Assembly (NCBI GenBank): GCA_036374435.1
Contig: DASUTU010000025.1
Coordinates: 1-5,052 of the forward strand
Direction of reading: 5' to 3'
Length of the DNA: 5,052 nucleotides
DNA from: CALGFI01 sp036374435
GTDB taxonomy: Bacteria; Actinomycetota; UBA4738; HRBIN12
Made by a program: the position numbers and the translations under genes. Of this stretch, positions 1 through 5,052 are shown piece by piece. Below the pieces are notes generated by a model, which ran no database searches, had not been told where the DNA came from, and saw only the letters and a program-made list of their open reading frames with translations. Every line of letters begins with the position of its first letter. Position 1 is the first letter of the stretch.

Positions 1-51
1 GGAGGCGATACCCGGTCGACGGCCGTCATCCACCTCGGATGCAGGCGGACG

Positions 52-561
52 TTACTGGCGGGCGACCGGCTGGTGGTCCCGGCTCCGTCGCGCCATCTCC
101 TCGAGGACGCGGAGGGCCACCGCCGGCTCCTTCTGAAGGAGGCGGCGGAACGCCGGCCGCGAAAGCCGTATCGCCGTGAGCGGAGTCTCCGCGACCACTG
201 TCGCCACGCGAGGCCCGCCGTCCAGGAGCGCCATCTCCCCGAAGAAGTCGCCCGGGCCGAGCCGTGCGAGGGTACGCCCACCGGGAACGACCGAGCGATA
301 GACCTTGGCGCGGCCGTCGAGGATCAAGTAGAAGGCGTCGCCGCGGACGCCTCGCTCGACGATCGTCCGCCCGGCCCGGAACTTCACCTCGGTGGCCAGC
401 CCGGCGATCCGGCGCACGTGGCGGGAGGAGAGCCCGGCGAACAGGGGGACCACCCGGAGCATGGCCACGGTTCCTCGGCTGACCCGCCTCCTCGCTCCCC
501 GTTCGCCGAGCAAGGCGCCGGCGGCAGCCTCTCGTGCAAGCACCATCTCGGGCGTCGACAT
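52..561 (-). CDS. Single-domain cyclic-nucleotide-binding (Crp-like sensor) protein
   Basis: A 169-residue protein consisting of one cNMP-binding beta-roll with short helical flanks. The domain spans about residues 32-150. It starts with LRVVPLFAGLSSRHVRRIA (35-53), the usual 'x-x-x-P-L-F-x-x-L' entry helix, continues with GDAFYLILDGRAKVYR (74-89) and has the phosphate-binding cassette GDFFGEMALLDGGPRVATV (104-122). Glu109 and Arg118, the pair that holds ribose and phosphate in cAMP receptors, are both present, so ligand binding is plausible. There is no helix-turn-helix, membrane segment or catalytic domain; the protein ends about 20 residues after the domain in a basic tail. It is therefore not a Crp/Fnr repressor or activator by itself and may act through a protein partner. 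The ATG was chosen because of the AAGGAGG site 7 bases upstream; the TTG 60 bases further upstream would add 20 unconserved residues. The 85-base gap and own promoter suggest a separate transcript from the carbamate kinase operon. Confidence 0.88.
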   Translation of the reverse strand: MSTPEMVLAREAAAGALLGERGARRRVSRGTVAMLRVVPLFAGLSSRHVRRIAGLATEVKFRAGRTIVERGVRGDAFYLILDGRAKVYRSVVPGGRTLARLGPGDFFGEMALLDGGPRVATVVAETPLTAIRLSRPAFRRLLQKEPAVALRVLEEMARRSRDHQPVARQ

Positions 562-568
562 GTGGAGT

Positions 569-575
569 CCTCCTT
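569..575 (-). promoter_or_regulatory. Strong ribosome binding site deciding the start of the cyclic-nucleotide-binding protein
   Basis: On the minus strand AAGGAGG lies 7 bases before the ATG at 561, a near-ideal Shine-Dalgarno sequence and the best one in the window. It favours this ATG over the upstream in-frame TTG at 621. Confidence 0.8.
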
Positions 576-591
576 CGCGGGTCGTTGCCCG

Positions 592-621
592 ATTCTGGGT
601 CGAGGCGAGGGCGGGGGTCAA
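592..621 (-). promoter_or_regulatory. Possible sigma70-type promoter for the cyclic-nucleotide-binding protein gene
   Basis: On the minus strand TTGACC (621-616, five of six matches to TTGACA) is followed after 18 bases by CAGAAT (597-592, four of six matches to TATAAT). Transcription from about 585 would give a leader of some 25 bases containing the ribosome binding site. The TTG of this -35 box would be an alternative start codon 20 codons upstream of the chosen ATG; the promoter reading makes that start less likely. The match is moderate and untested. Confidence 0.4.
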
Positions 622-622
622 A

Positions 623-646
623 CGCGGCGCAGCGGCAGGGACCGCG
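623..646 (-). terminator. Weak hairpin after the carbamate kinase stop
   Basis: Directly after the TGA, the minus strand carries CGCGG (646-642) and its complement CCGCG (627-623), with a 14-base loop, followed by only three T. The stem is short and the region is GC-rich, so this is weak evidence for an operon end. It gains a little support from the promoter-like sequence that follows. Confidence 0.25.
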
Positions 647-1603
647 TCAGCCGGGAACGATGCGGGTACCCGAGCTTCCGGCCAGGGCCTTCTCGAGGTG
701 GTCCGGATCGGTGATCAACGCTTCCGAGCCGCCGTGCTCGAGGTACCAGACGCACGCCCGGACCTTGGGAGCCATGCTGCCCTCGGCGAAGTGGCGCCCC
801 TCTTCCAGGTACCGGCGGGCCTCGGCCACCGTCATCCGGTCCACGTCGAGCTGCTGCGGTGTCCCGAACTCGAGCGCAACCTTCTCGACCGCGGTCGAGA
901 TCACGAACAGCTCCGCCCCGATCTCGGCGGCGAGTAGCGCCGAGGCCGCGTCTTTGTCGATCACGGCCGCCACGCCCTCGCGACCGGAGGAACCGGCCAC
1001 CACCGGGATCCCGCCCCCGCCCACCGCGACCACGACGAACCCGGACTCCATCAACGCCCGGATCGCGTCGATCTCGACGATGCGCCGTGGCTCGGGCGAC
1101 GGGACCACCCGGCGCCACCCCCGGCCGGCGTCCTCCCGCACGGCCCACCCGTCCTCGCGCTCCCGCCTGCGGGCCTCGTCCTCCTCGAGGTAGGAGCCGA
1201 TCGGTTTGGTGGGGTCGGCGAACGCGGGATCGTCCGACGCCACCTCGACCTGGGTGACCACCGTGACGACGTGCCGGTCGATGCCGAGCTCGTCGAACTG
1301 GTTCTGGAGGTTCTGCTGGACCGCGTACCCGATCGCGCCCTGCGTGTCGGCCCCGCACACGTCGAGCGGGATCTCGTGCAACTCGTGCGAGGCGAGCTCG
1401 GATCGGCGCAGGATGAACCCGACCTGCGGGCCGTTGCCGTGCGTGATCGCAACGTCCCAGCCCTCGCGGATCATCTGGGCGATGTGTTGGGTCGTCTCCG
1501 CGGCCGCGATGTACTGATCGCGCACCGTCTGGTGGGTGCGGTCCTTGATCAGCGAGTTCCCGCCGATCGCCACCACGGCTCGCCGGTTGGCCTGCCCGCT
1601 CAT
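647..1603 (-). CDS. arcC: Carbamate kinase
   Basis: A 318-residue cytosolic kinase of the amino-acid kinase fold, close to the usual family length of about 310. In catabolism it converts carbamoyl phosphate and ADP to ATP, with carbamate then decaying to ammonia and CO2. All signature segments are present: IGGNSL (13-18), HGNGPQVG (55-62), the TQGAIGY region (87-93), PTKPIGSYL (131-139) in the lid-like subdomain, GRGWRRVVPSPEP (160-172), VGGGGIPV (194-201), VIDKDAASALLA (214-225) with the nucleotide-site Lys217, and the C-terminal FAEGSMAPKV (272-281). The ATG overlaps the carbamoyltransferase stop in ATGA and lacks a clear ribosome binding site of its own, so translation is probably coupled. 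No arginine deiminase gene lies in the window, so the carbamoyl phosphate presumably comes from the neighbouring carbamoyltransferase. Functionally it would correspond to ArcC or YqeA; the symbol is by family, not by pathway. An acetylglutamate kinase is excluded by the carbamate-kinase-specific motifs. Confidence 0.96.
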   Translation of the reverse strand: MSGQANRRAVVAIGGNSLIKDRTHQTVRDQYIAAAETTQHIAQMIREGWDVAITHGNGPQVGFILRRSELASHELHEIPLDVCGADTQGAIGYAVQQNLQNQFDELGIDRHVVTVVTQVEVASDDPAFADPTKPIGSYLEEDEARRREREDGWAVREDAGRGWRRVVPSPEPRRIVEIDAIRALMESGFVVVAVGGGGIPVVAGSSGREGVAAVIDKDAASALLAAEIGAELFVISTAVEKVALEFGTPQQLDVDRMTVAEARRYLEEGRHFAEGSMAPKVRACVWYLEHGGSEALITDPDHLEKALAGSSGTRIVPG

Positions 1604-2574
1604 CGCATGGTCAGGGCCATGACGGCCTTCTGGCCGTGCAGCCGGTTCTCCGCCTGGTCGTAGACGACCGATTGTGGCCCGTCGATCACGGCGTCGGCGA
1701 CCTCGACGCCCCGGTCGGCCGGCAGCGGGTGCATGTACACGGCCCCGGGCGCCGTGGCCAGGCGACGCTCGTCGGCGATCCAGTCCTTGTAGCGGTCGAT
1801 GATGGCGGCGCCTTCAGCCTCGTCTTCGGTGCTCAGCAGGGCGCCCCAGGACTTGGCGTAGACGACGTCGGTGCCCTCGATCCCGCGATCGAAGTCCTCC
1901 AGCACCTCGAAGCCCACGCCGGCCGCCCGGGCGTTCTCGCGCGCCTGCTCCATCACCTCGGGCATCAGCGCGAACTCGGGCGGGTGCACCAGCCGGACGT
2001 TGATCCCGAACCGCGGCAGCAGGAGGGCCAGGCTCTGCGGCACGCTGATCGGCTTCTGGTAGCTCGCGGCGTAGGCCCAGCTCACGGTCGCCGTGATGCC
2101 CTTGGGATCTCCTCTCTTCTCGACGATCGTCATGAGGTCCGCCAGGGCCTGGAACGGGTGGTACACGTCGCACTGCATGTTCAGCACCGGCACCCGGCTC
2201 GCCTCGGCCACCTCGCGCAGGTACCGGTTGCCGAGTCTCCAGTCCACGTTCCGGATGGCGATCCCGTCGTTGTAGCGGCCCAGGATCTCCCCGATCTCCT
2301 TGGCCGTGTCGCCGTGGGCGATCTGCGTCGTCCGGCTCTCGATGAACTGGGCGTGGCCCCCCAGCTGCGCCATTCCGGCCTCGAAGGAGGCCCGCGTCCG
2401 CGTGCTGGAGAAGAAGAACAACATGGCCAGCACCCGATCCCGCAGCAGCGGGTGCGCGATGCCCAGCGAACGTTGGCGCTTCAGGTCGAACGCGACGTCC
2501 AGGGCGGTCTCGATCTCCTCCTTCGTCCACTCCTGCAAGGTGATGAGGTCCCGTCCCCGAAGGTGCGTCTGCAT
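1600..2574 (-). CDS. Knotted-type carbamoyltransferase (YgeW/AOTC-like), substrate unknown
   Basis: A 324-residue aspartate/ornithine carbamoyltransferase superfamily enzyme; it transfers a carbamoyl group between carbamoyl phosphate and an amino acceptor, or the reverse. The N-terminal domain has the carbamoyl-phosphate motif SSTRTR (56-61), TQIAHGDT (83-90) and HPFQ (139-142). The C-terminal domain has a Pro-containing WAYAASYQKPISVPQ loop (166-180), matching the segment that forms the knot in acetylornithine carbamoyltransferase and YgeW. YAKSWG (239-244) replaces the SMG ornithine motif of true OTC. HPLPAD (282-287) replaces HCLP, and ENRLHGQKA (309-317) closes the protein. From memory, NMQCD (132-136), the IAHG region and the SVPQ loop resemble E. 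coli YgeW, but the long YgeW insertion before the HCLP region is missing and the C-terminus resembles AOTC. It overlaps the carbamate kinase gene in ATGA, pointing to carbamoyl-phosphate breakdown rather than arginine synthesis. The superfamily call is very firm, the knotted subfamily firm, the substrate unknown. Confidence 0.92.
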   Translation of the reverse strand: MQTHLRGRDLITLQEWTKEEIETALDVAFDLKRQRSLGIAHPLLRDRVLAMLFFFSSTRTRASFEAGMAQLGGHAQFIESRTTQIAHGDTAKEIGEILGRYNDGIAIRNVDWRLGNRYLREVAEASRVPVLNMQCDVYHPFQALADLMTIVEKRGDPKGITATVSWAYAASYQKPISVPQSLALLLPRFGINVRLVHPPEFALMPEVMEQARENARAAGVGFEVLEDFDRGIEGTDVVYAKSWGALLSTEDEAEGAAIIDRYKDWIADERRLATAPGAVYMHPLPADRGVEVADAVIDGPQSVVYDQAENRLHGQKAVMALTMR

Positions 2575-2584
2575 GCCCGTTCGT

Positions 2585-2590
2585 CCCCTT
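2585..2590 (-). promoter_or_regulatory. Ribosome binding site of the carbamoyltransferase gene
   Basis: On the minus strand AAGGGG lies 10 bases before the ATG at 2574, within the 52-base gap after the reductase stop. The gap shows no convincing promoter or hairpin, so read-through from the upstream genes is the simplest reading. Confidence 0.5.
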
Positions 2591-2626
2591 CCGTATCGGC
2601 TCGATCCCTCGTCCGCCCGCGCCCGC

Positions 2627-3619
2627 TCAGCGCCGCCGCCCCTCCCACACCGAAGGGTCGATCAGCGTGGGCGGCCGCCGGTCCTCGAGCGCCGCGATCA
2701 GGTTCTTCACGGCGAGCATGCCCATCGCGTCGCGGGTCTCGACGGTCGCGCTCCCGAGGTGCGGAACGATCACCGCGCCCTCCAGCTCCAACAGGTCCGT
2801 GTGAACCTCGGGCTCGTTCTCGAACACGTCGAGCCCGGCCGCGAAGATGTCGCCGTCGCGGAGCGCGGCCGCCAACGCGGCCTCGTCGATCACCGGTCCT
2901 CGCGACGAGTTCACCACCACCGCGGTCGACCTCATGCGTCGGAACTGTTCGGGCCCGAACAGGTGGTGGGTCTCGGGCGTGAGCGCCACGTGGATCGAGA
3001 CGAAGTCGGCCTCGGCCAGCAGGTCGTCCAGCTCCCGTCGCTCGGCGCCCAGCTCCGCCACGACGTCGGCGGGCGGCTCCATCACGTCCGCGTACAGAAT
3101 CCGCATCCCGAACCCCCGGCCTCGCCGAGCCACCGACTGGCCGATCCGGCCGAACCCCACGACGCCGAGCGTCTTGTGGTGGATGTCCTGCCCGAGCATC
3201 ATCTGCGGCCCCCAGATCCAGGGCGTCCGGCTTCGCAGGAACCGGTCCCCTTCCGGGATCCTGCGGGCCGCGGACATGAGGAGGGCCCACGCCAGGTCCG
3301 CGGTCGTCTCGGTGAGGACCTCGGGCGTGTTCGTGGCCGGAATCCCGCGCCGGGTGCATTCGGGCACGTCGATGTTGTCGAACCCGACGGCGTAGTTCGC
3401 CACGATCCGCAGGTCCTGACCGGCATCGAGGAACTCGGCGTCCACCTTCTCGGTGAGCAGGGTGATCGCGCCGACCTTGCCCGGCAGACGCCGCAGCAGC
3501 TCGTCTCGAGGGATCGCCCCCTCACCCTCCCACACGTCCACGTCGCACCGCGCCCGGACGGCGGCCATGGGGGCCTCGGGCAGGACCCGGGTCACCAGGA
3601 CGGGCCGCCGGTCGCTCAT
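2627..3619 (-). CDS. D-2-hydroxyacid dehydrogenase, glyoxylate/hydroxypyruvate reductase-like
   Basis: A 330-residue NAD(P)-dependent enzyme expected to reduce a 2-oxo acid such as glyoxylate or hydroxypyruvate to the D-2-hydroxy acid (or the reverse) in the cytosol. The substrate domain comes first and contains ANYAVGFDNID (74-84), characteristic of GyaR-type glyoxylate reductases. The Rossmann domain begins near residue 150 with the dinucleotide loop GFGRIG (155-160). The catalytic triad of the family is complete: Arg240 in NSSRGP, Glu269 in ENEP and His287 in PHLGSAT. An acidic residue at the end of beta-2 (Asp178) favours NADH over NADPH, which is weak evidence. The start is the ATG sharing ATGA with the aminotransferase stop. 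The frame stays open a further 148 codons upstream, but that part is an out-of-frame reading of the aminotransferase. No strong ribosome binding site precedes the ATG, as expected for coupling. Phosphoglycerate dehydrogenase is unlikely because there is no C-terminal regulatory domain. A 52-base gap leads to the carbamoyltransferase gene. Confidence 0.9.
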   Translation of the reverse strand: MSDRRPVLVTRVLPEAPMAAVRARCDVDVWEGEGAIPRDELLRRLPGKVGAITLLTEKVDAEFLDAGQDLRIVANYAVGFDNIDVPECTRRGIPATNTPEVLTETTADLAWALLMSAARRIPEGDRFLRSRTPWIWGPQMMLGQDIHHKTLGVVGFGRIGQSVARRGRGFGMRILYADVMEPPADVVAELGAERRELDDLLAEADFVSIHVALTPETHHLFGPEQFRRMRSTAVVVNSSRGPVIDEAALAAALRDGDIFAAGLDVFENEPEVHTDLLELEGAVIVPHLGSATVETRDAMGMLAVKNLIAALEDRRPPTLIDPSVWEGRRR

Positions 3620-4815
3620 GGCGTGAGCCCCGGCAACGTGGCCTCGATGGCCTCGAGCGCGCCCCGGATGTTCTCGATCGAGTTGGCATAGGAGAACCGC
3701 AGGTATCCCTCGCCGTGGCGGCCGAAGGCCGTGCCCGACAACGCGGCGACGCCGGCTTCCTGGAGAACGTGTTCCTCGACCCGCTTGGAGGGGACGCCGA
3801 GCCCCTTCACGCTCGGGAAGACGTAGAAGGCGCCCTCGGGCTCCTGGCACGAGATGCCATCGATGGCGTTCAGGCCCTCCACGATGGCATCGCGCCGCGA
3901 GCGGAACTCGGCCGCCATCCGTCGGGTCGGCTCCCACGGGCCCGTCAACGCGGCGATGGCCGCGTGCTGGCTGAACGCCGAGGTGCACGAGACCGAGTTG
4001 ATGACGAGCCGTGTCACCGGCTCGACGAGCGGCTCGGGGAACACCCCGAACCCGAGCCGCCACCCCGTCATGGCGAAGGTTTTCGACCAGCCGTCGAGCA
4101 GGATGGTTCGGTCGGCCATGCCGTCCACGTCCAGGACGCTCACGTGCCCGTCGCCGTAGCGGATGGCCCAGTAGACCTCGTCGCTCAGGACGACGAGGTC
4201 GCGTTCGATGGCGATGCGCGCCACGGCCTCGCAGTCCTCCTTGGACAACGCGCTGCCGCAGGGGTTGTGCGGCGAGCTCAGGATCAGGAGCCGGGTACGG
4301 TCGGTCACCAAGCCGGCCAGCTCCTCCGGGTCCATCCGGAACCCGTTCTCCTCACGCAGCGGGATCGCGACCGGCGTGGCCCCCACGAACGACGCGATGG
4401 ATTCGTACATGGGGAAGCCCGGGTCCGGATAGATGACCTCGTCGCCCTTCTGGCACAACGCGATCATCGAGTACCACATGATCGGCTTGGCCCCCGGCGT
4501 CACCACCACCCGGTCCGGCGAGGTCGCCAGCCGCCCCCATCCCTCCAGGAAGTCCACGATGGCCTCGCGGAGCGCCGGGATGCCCGGGGCAGGAACGTAG
4601 TGGGTCTGTCCCGCCGCGAGCGCCTCCGCGGCTGCATCCTTCACGTGTTCGGGCGTGTCGAAGTCCGGCTCGCCGATCTCCAGATGGATGATCTTGCGCC
4701 CTTCGGCCTCGAGGGCTCGGGCGCGCGCCAGGACCTCGAACGCCGACTCGGTCCCGAGCCGGCTCATCCGGTCGGCGAGGCGAAACGTCCCCTCCGATCC
4801 CTCCGTGTCCGTCAT
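3616..4815 (-). CDS. PLP-dependent class I/II aminotransferase (aspartate-aminotransferase fold)
   Basis: A 399-residue cytosolic enzyme predicted to move an amino group between an amino acid and a 2-oxo acid using pyridoxal phosphate. The length is normal for fold-type I aminotransferases. Visible landmarks: N-terminal LEIGEPDFDTP (residues 45-55), which lines the substrate site; GAKP (108-111) in the PLP phosphate-binding region; HNPCG (183-187), the usual NPTG motif with Cys for Thr and Asn184 kept; SDEVY (211-215), with Asp212 contacting the PLP ring nitrogen and Tyr215 its oxygen; the Schiff-base lysine Lys245 in GWSKTFAMTGWRLG; and Arg373 in YLRFSYA for the substrate carboxylate. The start is supported by GGAGG 9 bases upstream. 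The stop overlaps the next gene in ATGA, implying translational coupling to the 2-hydroxyacid reductase. The sequence looks like the prokaryotic gamma subgroup. It could act on aspartate, alanine, an aromatic or another substrate; the motifs do not decide which. There is no signal peptide or membrane segment. Confidence 0.93.
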   Translation of the reverse strand: MTDTEGSEGTFRLADRMSRLGTESAFEVLARARALEAEGRKIIHLEIGEPDFDTPEHVKDAAAEALAAGQTHYVPAPGIPALREAIVDFLEGWGRLATSPDRVVVTPGAKPIMWYSMIALCQKGDEVIYPDPGFPMYESIASFVGATPVAIPLREENGFRMDPEELAGLVTDRTRLLILSSPHNPCGSALSKEDCEAVARIAIERDLVVLSDEVYWAIRYGDGHVSVLDVDGMADRTILLDGWSKTFAMTGWRLGFGVFPEPLVEPVTRLVINSVSCTSAFSQHAAIAALTGPWEPTRRMAAEFRSRRDAIVEGLNAIDGISCQEPEGAFYVFPSVKGLGVPSKRVEEHVLQEAGVAALSGTAFGRHGEGYLRFSYANSIENIRGALEAIEATLPGLTP

Positions 4816-4824
4816 CTTCTATCG

Positions 4825-4829
4825 CCTCC
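4825..4829 (-). promoter_or_regulatory. Ribosome binding site of the aminotransferase gene
   Basis: On the minus strand GGAGG lies 9 bases before the ATG at 4815. It fixes the start and argues against the internal Met17 as an alternative. Confidence 0.75.
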
Positions 4830-4837
4830 GTCTCGGT

Positions 4838-4869
4838 CCCCCACGCTCGTTTCCCCGTGTCCGTGGGGG
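4838..4869 (-). promoter_or_regulatory. 8-bp inverted repeat in the leader of the aminotransferase operon
   Basis: Plus-strand CCCCCACG (4838-4845) and CGTGGGGG (4862-4869) form a perfect 8-bp inverted repeat with a 16-base spacer, ending 8 bases before the GGAGG ribosome binding site of the aminotransferase gene. It could be an operator, a transcribed stem or chance in GC-rich DNA. The 4862-4870 arm can alternatively pair with the CCCCAC at 4901-4906 next to the first hairpin, so the two foldings compete. I see no clear sigma70-like -35/-10 pair in this spacer. Confidence 0.3.
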
Positions 4870-4885
4870 GCTTCGCTCGCCTGTC

Positions 4886-4902
4886 GGCTCGCTTCTCGAG
4901 CC
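4886..4902 (-). terminator. GC-rich hairpin just after the LLM oxidoreductase stop
   Basis: A perfect 6-bp inverted repeat (plus strand GGCTCG / CGAGCC) encloses a 5-base loop and begins about 10 bases downstream of the oxidoreductase stop. In the minus-strand transcript it reads GGCUCG-AGAAG-CGAGCC. No U-tract follows, so this would be at best a U-less terminator or an RNA-stability stem. The placement suits a transcript end. The call is inferred from position and symmetry only. Confidence 0.35.
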
Positions 4903-4912
4903 CCACCCTCCC

Positions 4913-5052
4913 TCAGAACTCCCCGCCGGCGAACGCGTCGATCATGGCCCGGACGTCGTCGCCAAGCGGGTACAGGATCGGACACGTGCAGCCGGCCTCC
5001 ACGTACTCGCGCACCTTGGCGCGGCACTCCTCCGGCGTGCCGGACGCCGTGA
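4913..5052 (-). CDS. C-terminal end of a probable LLM-class flavin/F420-dependent oxidoreductase (partial)
   Basis: Reading in from the window edge, 45 codons end in TGA at 4915-4913; the 5' part lies outside the window. The tail begins TASGTPEECRAKVREY and continues through a Tyr-Pro-Leu-Gly-Asp-Asp stretch to a short acidic/hydrophobic end. A 'G-T-P-E-E-x-x-x-x-(I/V)-x-x-Y-x-x-A-G' helix followed by a Pro-(I/V)-Leu strand is typical of the C-terminus of luciferase-like (LLM) oxidoreductases, many of which use F420 or FMN in actinobacteria. That assignment rests on pattern memory of the family. Two Cys residues flank a Thr (Gly-Cys-Thr-Cys) where homologues usually have Val/Thr/His. Substrate and cofactor cannot be judged without the N-terminal barrel. 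The gene lies upstream of the aminotransferase in the same direction, separated by 97 bases with hairpins, so co-transcription is possible but not certain. Confidence 0.72.
   Translation of the reverse strand, partial: TASGTPEECRAKVREYVEAGCTCPILYPLGDDVRAMIDAFAGGEF

Noticed and set aside
1..29. Possible start of another minus-strand gene (ATG at 29-27, nine codons to the edge)
   Set aside because: GAGG lies only three bases before the ATG, too close for a normal ribosome binding site, and nine codons cannot be recognised. Nothing else is seen in bases 1-51.
562..621. TTG start adding 20 residues to the cyclic-nucleotide-binding protein
   Set aside because: No ribosome binding site precedes it, the added residues match nothing in the family, the TTG is part of a likely -35 box, and the ATG at 561 has an ideal AAGGAGG site.
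1600..2574. Anabolic ornithine carbamoyltransferase (argF) of arginine synthesis
   Set aside because: The ornithine SMG motif and HCLP are missing, the knotted-family segments are present, and the neighbour is a carbamate kinase rather than an arginine biosynthesis gene.
3620..4063. 148-codon upstream extension of the 2-hydroxyacid dehydrogenase frame
   Set aside because: It is an out-of-frame reading of the aminotransferase C-terminal part. The dehydrogenase family starts at the MSDRRP methionine, which shares ATGA with the aminotransferase stop.
1636..5052. Very long open frames on the plus strand (1636-2982, 2300-3691, 3715-5052)
   Set aside because: They lie antisense to well-recognised enzymes, their translations are low-complexity and rich in Arg/His/Pro/Gly without any family motif, and GC-rich third codon positions produce such open antisense frames routinely.
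1..5052. CRISPR arrays, tRNA/rRNA genes, insertion sequences, direct repeats, phage or defence genes
   Set aside because: No regularly spaced repeats, tRNA-like cloverleaf, transposase motif or terminal inverted repeats were seen. Coding is almost continuous, and the largest gaps are 97 and 85 bases.

Overview
This is a GC-rich bacterial window (about two thirds G+C by eye). All the genes I can support lie on the minus strand, so they are read from high to low coordinates. The GC content, tight 4-base stop/start overlaps and the tail of a luciferase-like (LLM) oxidoreductase upstream suggest an actinobacterium or a similar high-GC lineage. No taxonomic marker is present, so this is only a lean. 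I see no mobile element, tRNA, rRNA, CRISPR array or other sign of recent transfer.

Layout in transcription order: (1) 5052-4913, the last 45 codons of a probable LLM-class flavin/F420-dependent oxidoreductase; (2) 4912-4816, a 97-base spacer with two GC-rich inverted repeats and a good ribosome binding site; (3) 4815-3616, a PLP-dependent class I/II aminotransferase; (4) 3619-2627, a GyaR-like glyoxylate/2-hydroxyacid reductase whose ATG overlaps the aminotransferase stop; (5) 2574-1600, a carbamoyltransferase of the knotted YgeW/acetylornithine-carbamoyltransferase type; (6) 1603-647, a carbamate kinase whose ATG overlaps the carbamoyltransferase stop; (7) 561-52, a short protein consisting of a cyclic-nucleotide-binding domain without a DNA-binding domain, with its own strong ribosome binding site and a plausible promoter. 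Bases 1-51 hold nothing I can assign.

The four middle genes read as one catabolic operon. The carbamoyltransferase, run towards phosphorolysis, would release carbamoyl phosphate from a carbamoylated (ureido) compound. The carbamate kinase would then use it to make ATP from ADP, giving ammonia and CO2. The aminotransferase and 2-hydroxyacid reductase could dispose of the remaining amino-acid or 2-oxo-acid skeleton, for example glyoxylate. The E. coli ygeW...yqeA locus also pairs a knotted carbamoyltransferase with a carbamate kinase, and the substrate of YgeW is not established. The most interesting point is the carbamoyltransferase itself: it lacks the ornithine-binding SMG signature, has HPLP where OTC/AOTC/YgeW have HCLP, and mixes YgeW-like and AOTC-like segments. 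Calling it ArgF would therefore probably be wrong, and its substrate is open.
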